Below, one piece after another: positions 29,201-35,029 of a stretch of 64,000 nucleotides of DNA. Source of the DNA: Streptomyces flavochromogenes (GTDB lineage Bacteria > Actinomycetota > Actinomycetes > Streptomycetales > Streptomycetaceae); assembly GCF_000717595.1 (NCBI RefSeq), contig NZ_JNZO01000014.1:124001-188000 (forward strand). The letters run 5' to 3'. Every line of letters begins with the position of its first letter. The stretch's first letter is position 1. Below the pieces are notes generated by a model that was not told the origin of the DNA, made no database searches, and saw nothing but the letters and a program-made list of their open reading frames with translations. The position numbers were made by a program, and so were the translations under genes.

Positions 29201-29325
29201 CCGATCCCCGCCTCGCCGACGAGGAACACGGCCCGTCCGGCGCCCCTCCGGGCGCTCTCCAGGGCCTCGTCGAGTAACTCGATCTCGGCGTCCCGCCCCA
29301 CGATGACCGACGACGTCGCACGCAT
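26272..29325 (-). CDS. LAL-type LuxR-family regulator (large ATP-binding)
   Basis: 1017 residues, ATG at 29325. N-terminal AAA+/STAND ATPase with VGRDAEIELLDEAL, P-loop VGEAGIGKSRLAG and Walker B CVILLEDLHDSD; a long helical, TPR-like middle (about 400-930); and a C-terminal LuxR-type HTH (about 945-1005: VTPREYEVFVLLMERPGNLQIAQRLCISPRTVEKHMASLM). LAL proteins are pathway-specific activators in Streptomyces. It lies directly downstream, in the same direction, of the putative precursor and lanM genes (73 bp from the precursor stop), and is the likeliest cluster regulator. No strong ribosome site precedes the ATG, so it may depend on transcription and translation from upstream. Confidence 0.88.
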   Translation of the reverse strand: MRATSSVIVGRDAEIELLDEALESARRGAGRAVFLVGEAGIGKSRLAGECALRAYDRDMPVLRGRATSTGLVVPFRPLVEALSSRFRAAGAPDDPELDPYRPALAGLVPEWRAAATAPGYAISLVELAEALLRLLAVLGRERGCVILLEDLHDSDTETIAVVEYVADNVADLPVLLVGTLRPDPGPASDLALAAELRNTASVTELGPLDETAVRHMVDACLDAAPGEVPQAAHRHLSQRAGGNPYLVEVLLADLLDMGRLSRAGGGWLLADHGEATVPTGAVRSWARRLARLDEPVRELLLIAATLGGRFSVGALRVVTGLDDRALFAHLRSASEAGIIAPDGAAHDHYTFRHVLTADALRASLPPAEQAALARRAAQAIEDSAGASLSCDQPGELSGEQRQLVATLRLAAGDRVAASRQFAQVGRQMLDAGASGSAAVLLDRARGLAADAERDDVTVQLAIAQAESGRVDVASALLDDLAPVHVGSPAAEERAQAHTQVAWVATMAEQQQEARRRIRAARALLGSEPRPEQEAALVVVEGHLALLPERDGRDGEGEPGSPGGRGGRERLKEAERSARSAALTAEQRGRPVVACQAWQLLALLSRQRGFDEADACLVRMLEVAERHRLAVSRAEALVRLGTNAFMRTGEATQLETARAAAHELGSLTVLQTVDGLLAMQGVLAGRWDRAREIVDRSVEASARLQNLSAHRYLLLVDATLAAHQGRAREQERALVRFRRAGGEESMLVPLQRGLCQAVGALMAEDRHRATAELDAALAWEREHPSFFYLSGRYGLRPLLRILDGDGAGGNGEPREGRDVYREALDSPGGQLAWNRLFLGMADAVLRGRDGDPLGARRAVEEAGRAAAVFPQAWHLALRLVAEAALADAWGEPVAWLRTAEEYFHEAGVQPVAGACRALLRQSGVSVPQRRGGRERIPAELRTAGVTPREYEVFVLLMERPGNLQIAQRLCISPRTVEKHMASLMAKTGCADRSALCALSAERAEDERPAGIASRQPSA

Positions 29326-29398
29326 GTCCGCAGGCTACTTGATCCTTTTCGCGCACGGCAGTGGGCCGGGGAGCCCCCGGCCCATGCCCGCCCTCGCG

Positions 29399-29608
29399 TC
29401 AGGACACCGTGATGGTGCCCGTGGTGTAGGGCATGTCCCACGTGGCGACCGTGTCCAGATCGGCCGTCCTGAGCAGCCGGCCGCGCCTCCCCAGCATGCC
29501 GCCGGTGCCGAGCGTCACCTCGCCCACCGGGTCGTCCTGGGCCGCGGCCTCCGCGCCGGCACCGCCGTTGACGTACGTCACCGAGTCACTGATCTGCATG
29601 GTCCTCAC
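29399..29608 (-). CDS. Putative LanM substrate peptide, 66-69 residues, cysteine-free
   Basis: GTG start at 29608 (69 residues) or ATG at 29599 (66 residues); AAGGA and GAGGA elements lie close upstream, so the start is unsettled. The product begins QISDSVTYVNGG, has an acidic, Ala-rich middle (AAAQDDPVGEV) and a possible Gly-Gly-like site (LGTGGMLGRRGR), then a Thr/Ser-rich tail ATWDMPYTTGTITVS with six Thr and one Ser in the last 20 residues. It lies 139 bp downstream of lanM in the same direction and directly upstream of the LAL gene, where a class II precursor would be expected. No Cys occurs anywhere, so lanthionine rings cannot form; the product would be dehydrated (Dhb/Dha) only, or the real substrate is elsewhere. 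Confidence 0.6.
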   Translation of the reverse strand: MRTMQISDSVTYVNGGAGAEAAAQDDPVGEVTLGTGGMLGRRGRLLRTADLDTVATWDMPYTTGTITVS

Positions 29609-29747
29609 TCGTCCTTCGTGTCCGCGGGGTGGTGTGTGTGCCGTGGATGGTGCCGGTCGTGTGTGCTCTGCGGTGGTCCGTGGTGCCGGTCGAGGTCCTC
29701 CGCCGCCGAGGGCCAGGACGGTTCTCTGGGCGAGTCCTGGTAGCCCC

Positions 29748-32700
29748 CTATGTGGTGCGCATGAGGAGGAGTGACGGGACGCGCTCCGGGAAACCCGCCC
29801 GGAGGAGTCCGTGGCCGATGCCCGCGAGACCGGTCAGCAGGCCGGGGTGCGGAACGCCGTCCGGGGCGCCGCTCCTGGCATCGTTCTCCTCGACGGAGGC
29901 CAGGAGCGCCCCCGCCCGGCGGAGCCAGTGCGGTCGCGCTTCGGGGAGCGCGGTATGGCCGAGGAGTTCGCACAGGCCGGCCTCTCCGTGGCACAGGCTG
30001 TCGTCGGGTGCAGCCCCGTTCTGCCCCAGTCGCTCGGCGGTTTCACGCGCCCAGGCCGCGAGGTGCGGGTCGGCCAGGGCGCCGGGGGCGTCCAGCACGG
30101 CGAGGGCGATGCCGGCGTCCCCCCGGCACCAGGCCGACGCCCTGGCGGTGCCGGCGCGTCCGGCGCCCGGGGTGGGGGCGGAGACTCCCCTGCGGCCTCC
30201 GCCCGGTCCCGGGCCGCCGTCCGGCGGATCCGCGGGGACGGCCGCGCGGATCGCGGACAGGCCCGCGAGCCGGTACCGCTCGGCATCCTGGTGCGCCGCC
30301 CCGGCGGCGGCCCCGGCGGCGGCCTCGGCCTCGGCCTCGGCGAACCGCAGCAGCGCCCATCCGATGCCGGCAGCCCCTTCCGTGAAACCCCTCCCGAGGG
30401 AGGCGAGTTCACCCTCCGCGGGATCGGTGGCGGCGACGGAGCGGGCGGCGGCGACCAGCCGGTCCGCGCAGGCCCGCGCAGCCCGCTCGATCTCCGGATC
30501 GGCGACCGGGCCGCCACCCGTACGCGTATCCGCGCCCCGCCCCGTACGCGTAGCCGGACCCGTACGACCGCCACGCGCGGACGACAGCGCCACCAGACCG
30601 CCCGCGAACCCCGCGCCCACCCCGTACTCCGGCTCAGCCCCGGTCGCCGCGGCGGCCAGCCGCAGCGCGCCCGATGCCCAGGCACCGACCTCCGGATCGT
30701 CCAGCAGCCGTGCCGTCTCGCCGAGGGCGTACGCGATGCCGCCGAGGCCGGAGAAGGCCCCCGAGCCCACCGCGCCGAGTTCCTCGGGCCTGGCGTGCAG
30801 CGCTTCGAGCAGTCCGGGCATCGGCGTCAGGGCCGTACGGGCGGCCTCGGCATAGTGTCCGGCGCCGGTGAGGGCCGCCAACTGCGCCAGGAACAACGCC
30901 GGTCCGGTGTACCCGTCGGCCAGGTCGGCCGCCATCGGGCCGATCCGCCAGTAGCGGTCGTCGAGAAGCTCCAGACCGATCCAGTTGCTGCGCGGCCCTT
31001 CGCGGTACGCGAGGGAGACCAGCTGGTCGCCGACGGACCGGGCCGCCGAGAGCAGCCTCTCCGGCTCGGGGGCGCGGCCCGCGGTCCGGGTGCGCCGCCC
31101 CGCGACCGGCCGGTGCGCGGGAACGCGGGAGGTCGTCGCCATCGCGGCCCGGACGATCCATTCCTGGTCCTGACGGTCGACGGTGTCCAGGGCGTCGAGC
31201 TTCGCGTGGACGCGGGCGACGCCCGGCAGGTCCGTACGGTCCACCGGGGGCCGCCCGGGCGCGCCCCGGAGGTCGTCCCGACCAGGCTTTGCGGTGAACA
31301 ACGGCACGTCCCCCGACCAGAGTTGGGCGATCTCCTCCTCGATCACGCCGGGCGCGAGGACCGGTCCGAACTGCTCGGTCCGAAGGGTCTCCAGGACCCG
31401 CTGCCGTGCATTCGCGTCCTTCAGCAGGTCGGGGTGCGTCGACTCGTCGAGCAGCAGCGAGTACACCCAGGTGGGGCGCACCACCACCCGTACCTCGTCC
31501 TCCTCGAAGGACTTCAACAGGCCGCTATGCCCCCGCAGTTCGCCCGCCGCAGCGCCCATGGCCGTGTACCCGGCCCGGAACCCGGCACAGAGCGCGTCGA
31601 CGTGGGCACCCGGGTCCACGGGTCCGCCGCCCGTGACCCTCGGCCGGTTGGCGGACTCGCCGAACGTCCCGGCCCTGCGCACCAGTCGCATCCGGTCGGT
31701 ACCGGCGTCGGCGAAGTCCGCGCGTTCGACGGGCGACACCCCCTCATGGCCGCCCCCGACCGCGGACACGTCCAGAGCGCTGTGGTCGCCGACCAGGAGC
31801 TGCGGCAGCAGCCCGACCCGGTACACCGAGTCGTGGAGCGCGCGGGCGGCGGGGTCGGCCGTGCCGGAGCCCGGCAGCGGCGGGTGGAACAGGGTCTCCA
31901 CATCGACGAGGACCGGGTGGGCGCCCACGGCGATCAGGTTCTCGTGGTGCAGGTCGGTCCCGTCGAGCAGGTGCAGCAGCGCGAGCAGCGCGCCCTGGCG
32001 ACGGTAGAACGTCTCGACCTCCGCCGCGGAGGCGCAGGGGCGGGCGGCGACGAACTCCACCCATCCGTACGCGCCCCGGTCGAGCAGCCGCAGGGTGCGC
32101 AGGTCCACGGCGTCGGGGAGCCCGTTGAACCAGGCGACGAGGTCGTTGAAGTGGCGGTGTACGGCGAGGGGGCGCGGCTTGTACACCAGCCGCGTGCCGT
32201 CGGCGAAGCGCAGCAGCATCACGCTGCGCCCGCCCCGGTGCCCGTCGCCGGCGCCGGGCTCGATGCCCACGAGCGGCCCCGGGTCACCACTGGACGCGGC
32301 GAGAAGGCCGGAGGTCATCAGGAGGGCGTGGTCGTCCGCGAGCCGTTCCAGGGCTTCCGCCACCGCGTCCGCCGCGTCGAGCGCCGCCCGCCCGAGGATC
32401 CGCGCGAGGACGGGGCGCCCGGCCAGCAGGTCGGAGAGTCCTCGCCGGGAAGCGGTACGCGCCAGGAAGTCGCGGAACCGGGCCCGCGAGTCCTCCCCTT
32501 CGAGCCGCCCGGCGCCTCGCGCCTCGTGCAGTTCGAGGACCAGCGTCCGCGCGGCGGCCCGGGCCAGCCTGCCGCTGAGCTGCCGCTCCAGGTCGCCCCG
32601 TACGGCGGCCATGTCCACGAGCGCGCAGGCCCGGCCCGACAGGCGCCGCTGCAGCCGCGCCCCGGCGCGGCCGGTGAACGGCCGCAGGACCCACTCGAAT

Positions 32701-32897
32701 CCGCTGAGCCCGGGCAACTCCCCCGTGAGCTCCGCGGATGCGGCCGCATCGGGGGCGGCGGCCACGGCATCCTCGGCCAGTACGGCCCAGTCCGGCCGTT
32801 CCGCGCCCCCGTCGTCGCGCACCAGCCCGCTGTCCCACCATCGCTCGATCGCCGACAGCGACGCCGCCGCCCGCTCATGCCCGGCTCTCACCGCCAT
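29748..32897 (-). CDS. lanM: Class II lanthipeptide synthetase LanM
   Basis: 1049 residues from the ATG at 32897, preceded by GGAGGGG; the longer frame runs into the operator region and is rejected. The N-terminal DUF4135 dehydratase (about 110-600) shows VYKPRPLAVHRHFNDLV, TDLHHENLIAVG and VLVDVETLFHP, the lipid-kinase-like active-site segments that phosphorylate and eliminate Ser/Thr. The C-terminal LanC cyclase (about 650-1049) retains the zinc ligands Cys924 (AWCRGDAG), Cys969 and His970 (CHGEAG). Both halves therefore look active. A low-complexity Arg/Thr/Gly segment sits near 800-830. The neighbouring peptide lacks Cys, so the intact cyclase domain has no obvious nucleophile to use. No dedicated LanT transporter or protease lies in the cluster. 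Confidence 0.92.
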   Translation of the reverse strand: MAVRAGHERAAASLSAIERWWDSGLVRDDGGAERPDWAVLAEDAVAAAPDAAASAELTGELPGLSGFEWVLRPFTGRAGARLQRRLSGRACALVDMAAVRGDLERQLSGRLARAAARTLVLELHEARGAGRLEGEDSRARFRDFLARTASRRGLSDLLAGRPVLARILGRAALDAADAVAEALERLADDHALLMTSGLLAASSGDPGPLVGIEPGAGDGHRGGRSVMLLRFADGTRLVYKPRPLAVHRHFNDLVAWFNGLPDAVDLRTLRLLDRGAYGWVEFVAARPCASAAEVETFYRRQGALLALLHLLDGTDLHHENLIAVGAHPVLVDVETLFHPPLPGSGTADPAARALHDSVYRVGLLPQLLVGDHSALDVSAVGGGHEGVSPVERADFADAGTDRMRLVRRAGTFGESANRPRVTGGGPVDPGAHVDALCAGFRAGYTAMGAAAGELRGHSGLLKSFEEDEVRVVVRPTWVYSLLLDESTHPDLLKDANARQRVLETLRTEQFGPVLAPGVIEEEIAQLWSGDVPLFTAKPGRDDLRGAPGRPPVDRTDLPGVARVHAKLDALDTVDRQDQEWIVRAAMATTSRVPAHRPVAGRRTRTAGRAPEPERLLSAARSVGDQLVSLAYREGPRSNWIGLELLDDRYWRIGPMAADLADGYTGPALFLAQLAALTGAGHYAEAARTALTPMPGLLEALHARPEELGAVGSGAFSGLGGIAYALGETARLLDDPEVGAWASGALRLAAAATGAEPEYGVGAGFAGGLVALSSARGGRTGPATRTGRGADTRTGGGPVADPEIERAARACADRLVAAARSVAATDPAEGELASLGRGFTEGAAGIGWALLRFAEAEAEAAAGAAAGAAHQDAERYRLAGLSAIRAAVPADPPDGGPGPGGGRRGVSAPTPGAGRAGTARASAWCRGDAGIALAVLDAPGALADPHLAAWARETAERLGQNGAAPDDSLCHGEAGLCELLGHTALPEARPHWLRRAGALLASVEENDARSGAPDGVPHPGLLTGLAGIGHGLLRAGFPERVPSLLLMRTT

Positions 32898-32971
32898 CGC
32901 CCCCTCCTCGGACCGGCCCGGCCCACCGCTCCGGGCCGTGTCCGATCCTGGTACGGGGTGGGCCCGCGGGG

Positions 32972-32994
32972 CATGGGGAACATCCCCCCATGTT
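32972..32994. promoter_or_regulatory. Nested inverted repeats upstream of lanM
   Basis: GGGGA-ACA-TCCCC (32975-32987) is nested in CATGGGG (32972-32978) / CCCCATG (32986-32992), and AACAT (32979-32983) / ATGTT (32990-32994) forms an overlapping repeat. It sits 75-98 bp before the lanM ATG, at operator distance. The GGGGAAC plus C-run plus CAT core recurs at 26177-26198 beside the two regulator genes. Confidence 0.5.
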
Positions 32995-33030
32995 TTCCAG
33001 CGGGGCCCTCTCCCGGCCGTGCGGAGCAGC

Positions 33031-33501
33031 TCAGGCACCGAGTGGCAGTTCCAGCAGTTCGTCCGAAGGCTGGAAACCGGAGCGCCGGTAGAGGGGGCTG
33101 CTGCGCTCCGACGGCCAGACGATCAGCGTGTCGAGGCCCGCTCCGTGTGCGTGCCCCTTCAGCGCCTCGAGAAGGCGCGCGCCCGCCCCTCGGTTCCGTT
33201 GTGACGGCAGGACGAAGAAGTTCGTCACGTAGCCGATCGGGCTGTTGTCGCCGTACGGATCCGGGACCCTCTCGACCGGGCAGAGGAAGACGTGACCGCA
33301 GATCTCGCCCTCGGTCTCGACGACCCAGGCCAGCCACCGGCCGTCACCGAGCCGGTCGTGGATCCACCGCTCGGCCTCTTCCCGGGGCCGAGCGGGGGCG
33401 GGTGTCCCGTCGTGGTCCTCCTGCTTGAACGTCCAGCGCAGCTCGGCCAGGGCCCCGGCATCGGCGGGCCGGGCCGGACGCACCACAAGGTCTGTGCTCA
33501 T
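33031..33501 (-). CDS. GNAT-family N-acetyltransferase
   Basis: 156 residues from the ATG at 33501. The GNAT fold is visible: N-terminal LVVRPARPADAGALAEL, the acetyl-CoA loop QRNRGAGARLLEAL (motif A, Q/RxxGxG/A) near residue 108, and the C-terminal SPLYRRSGFQPSDELLEL. FFVLPSQRNRG is the beta4-loop that binds CoA. It probably acetylates a small-molecule amine; the substrate cannot be told. It lies upstream of lanM in the same direction, 133 bp apart with an apparent operator between, so it is probably a separate unit. It could be a self-protection gene but nothing shows this. Confidence 0.85.
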   Translation of the reverse strand: MSTDLVVRPARPADAGALAELRWTFKQEDHDGTPAPARPREEAERWIHDRLGDGRWLAWVVETEGEICGHVFLCPVERVPDPYGDNSPIGYVTNFFVLPSQRNRGAGARLLEALKGHAHGAGLDTLIVWPSERSSPLYRRSGFQPSDELLELPLGA

Positions 33502-33520
33502 GGGAGCGAGCTTCGCTCCC
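33502..33520 (-). promoter_or_regulatory. Hairpin abutting the GNAT start codon
   Basis: GGGAGCGA (33502-33509) and TCGCTCCC (33513-33520) form an 8-bp stem with a 3-nt loop immediately before the ATG at 33501. It occupies the place of the ribosome site, where no free Shine-Dalgarno sequence is visible. It could restrain translation initiation. Confidence 0.4.
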
Positions 33521-33615
33521 GCAGCGCGGCAGGACCAACCGATTTTCCAGTGGCCTGCCACGCAGCCCGGCCGGACGACCGAGGGTGTCGGCGGCCGCGG
33601 CTATCGTTCCCGGTC

Positions 33616-34122
33616 ATGGGGTTCTCGGGGTCTTTCATCGTCGCGCGAGCCGGCCGGCCGCTGACGGAACTGGCGGCGGTGCGGACCGCGGACTGTACGC
33701 CGTTGTGGTCGGCGCGCGATGTCGCAGGATGGCAGGTCCTGCAAGCGTGCCCCATCACGGATCCGGACCCTTCGCTCATCGATGAGACTCACGCTTCTGC
33801 GCTGGTTGCCCATGTGGTCGACAGCGACTTCGCGACCGTTCAGGCGGAGAGTCCCGACGGCCTGTCATGGCAATGCGCTTTGTCCCCGGAGATGGCACGG
33901 GACTACGGATTGCCCGGGGAGTGGATCGGTGATGCGGCCGAGGTGGGTGAGCGAGCTGAGTCCTGGGCCCGAGGAGCCGGCCTTCGGCCGGACATCGTGG
34001 CGCTCAGGGCTGCCCTGGCGGCTGAGTGTGATCCGCTGGCGGAGGACCTGGTCTTCGCGCTCCTTCACGCCCTGGGGTTCCGGTTCCATGACGGGACCGA
34101 CCTGCAACCACCCGCCGTGTGA
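33616..34122 (+). CDS. Hypothetical protein, 168 residues
   Basis: ATG at 33616. I do not recognise the family. The product is soluble, acidic and of mixed composition: MGFSGSFIVARAGRPLTEL at the start, a Trp-containing central strand (DVAGWQVLQACP), and a C-terminal helical part (VALRAALAAECDPLAEDLVFALLHALGF). It looks like small Streptomyces proteins of unknown role. Local GC is lower than in the neighbours, and codon use is less biased, which would fit a horizontally acquired gene. It is divergent from the GNAT gene and convergent with the following minus-strand gene. Confidence 0.6.
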   Translation: MGFSGSFIVARAGRPLTELAAVRTADCTPLWSARDVAGWQVLQACPITDPDPSLIDETHASALVAHVVDSDFATVQAESPDGLSWQCALSPEMARDYGLPGEWIGDAAEVGERAESWARGAGLRPDIVALRAALAAECDPLAEDLVFALLHALGFRFHDGTDLQPPAV

Positions 34123-34268
34123 CGGGGCCGGCCGCCGGCTGTGCCCTGTCGACCGGCCGACCGAAGCGCTCAGCCGGTTCCCGACCTGCTGCTCGCCCGG
34201 TCGGCGGACAGCGCGCACGCGTCCGCGCCTGCCGGCCGGCGAGCCCGGCCTGATCGACATGACGCCCC

Positions 34269-34952
34269 CTAGGCGTGCACCGCGGGCTCCTCGCCCCGGG
34301 CGATGCCGAGGGTGGCGAGCAGGTCCTCGTGGAGTTCCATCCACACCGTGTGGCACGAGTCCTCCTTCACCCGGTCGACCCACGACAGCTCGCCGCGCCG
34401 GACCCGCGCGAGCGCCCCCGTGAAGCGGGGGCCGTACCCGCCGAGGCGGCCGATCCTCGTCCCCAGTTCCTCCGACAGCAGGTCGATGACCCCGCCCAGT
34501 TCGGTGAGTTCGTCGAGCACCCGCCCGTCCCACGCCGCGTCCCCGTGGTCGTTGACGGCGAGCCGGCCCGCACCGTCCGGCCGCAGCTGCCAGTCGGTGC
34601 ACGCCCGGAGACAACGGGCGTTGTGGGCGAGGAACGTCTCGTACCGCTCCCGTACGAAGGGTCCCAGCCCCGCCTCCGTGAGCTCCCCGGCGAGCTGCCG
34701 CTCCCCCTCGGCCCGGCCCGAGTCGGTCAGGGTCCACCCCCGCGTCCCGGCGAACGCCCGCCGGGTCACCCAGCCCCTCGCCTCGTGGTCGAGAAGCGCT
34801 TCCCGTACGACCTCGGAGTCGAGTCCGTAGCGTGCCGCCGCCTCGTCGTCGCCGGCCACGCCCTTGAGCCGTACGGCGTGCAGGGCGAGCAGCTCGGGGG
34901 CGGAGACGACGGGGCCGGCCGAGGAGTCCTGGAGATCGCTGGGGTTCACCAC
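34269..34952 (-). CDS. Winged-helix transcriptional regulator-like protein
   Basis: 227 residues, GTG at 34952 (an adjacent in-frame GTG is the alternative). The N-terminal part (about 18-85) reads as a winged helix: ELLALHAVRLKGVA, AARYGLDSEVVREALLDHEARGWVTRR, then a beta-wing with WTLTDSGRAEGERQL. The C-terminal region (about 95-215) is helical and charged with a conserved-looking DWQLRP segment and no catalytic motif; it resembles uncharacterised actinobacterial MarR/PadR-like proteins. It is downstream of the SpoIIE phosphatase in the same direction, separated by 77 bp. Its targets are unknown. Confidence 0.7.
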   Translation of the reverse strand: MVNPSDLQDSSAGPVVSAPELLALHAVRLKGVAGDDEAAARYGLDSEVVREALLDHEARGWVTRRAFAGTRGWTLTDSGRAEGERQLAGELTEAGLGPFVRERYETFLAHNARCLRACTDWQLRPDGAGRLAVNDHGDAAWDGRVLDELTELGGVIDLLSEELGTRIGRLGGYGPRFTGALARVRRGELSWVDRVKEDSCHTVWMELHEDLLATLGIARGEEPAVHA

Positions 34953-35029
34953 ACGTCAGAGCATAGGTCTCCGGGGCGGGGCGGGCCCTGTCCCGTACGG
35001 TACGAAGCGGAGGGACCCGCGGCCGGGAG

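Noticed and set aside
26233..29277. 1014-codon open frame antisense to the LAL regulator
   Set aside because: It is a shadow of the LuxR-family gene, with no recognisable domain.
29303..29743. Plus-strand small frame with Cys residues next to lanM, considered as an alternative precursor
   Set aside because: It is antisense to the putative precursor and the LAL start, has no ribosome site and lacks leader-like composition.
29811..33428. 1205-codon open frame antisense to lanM
   Set aside because: It has a low-complexity composition and no motif, while the opposite strand shows complete LanM motifs.
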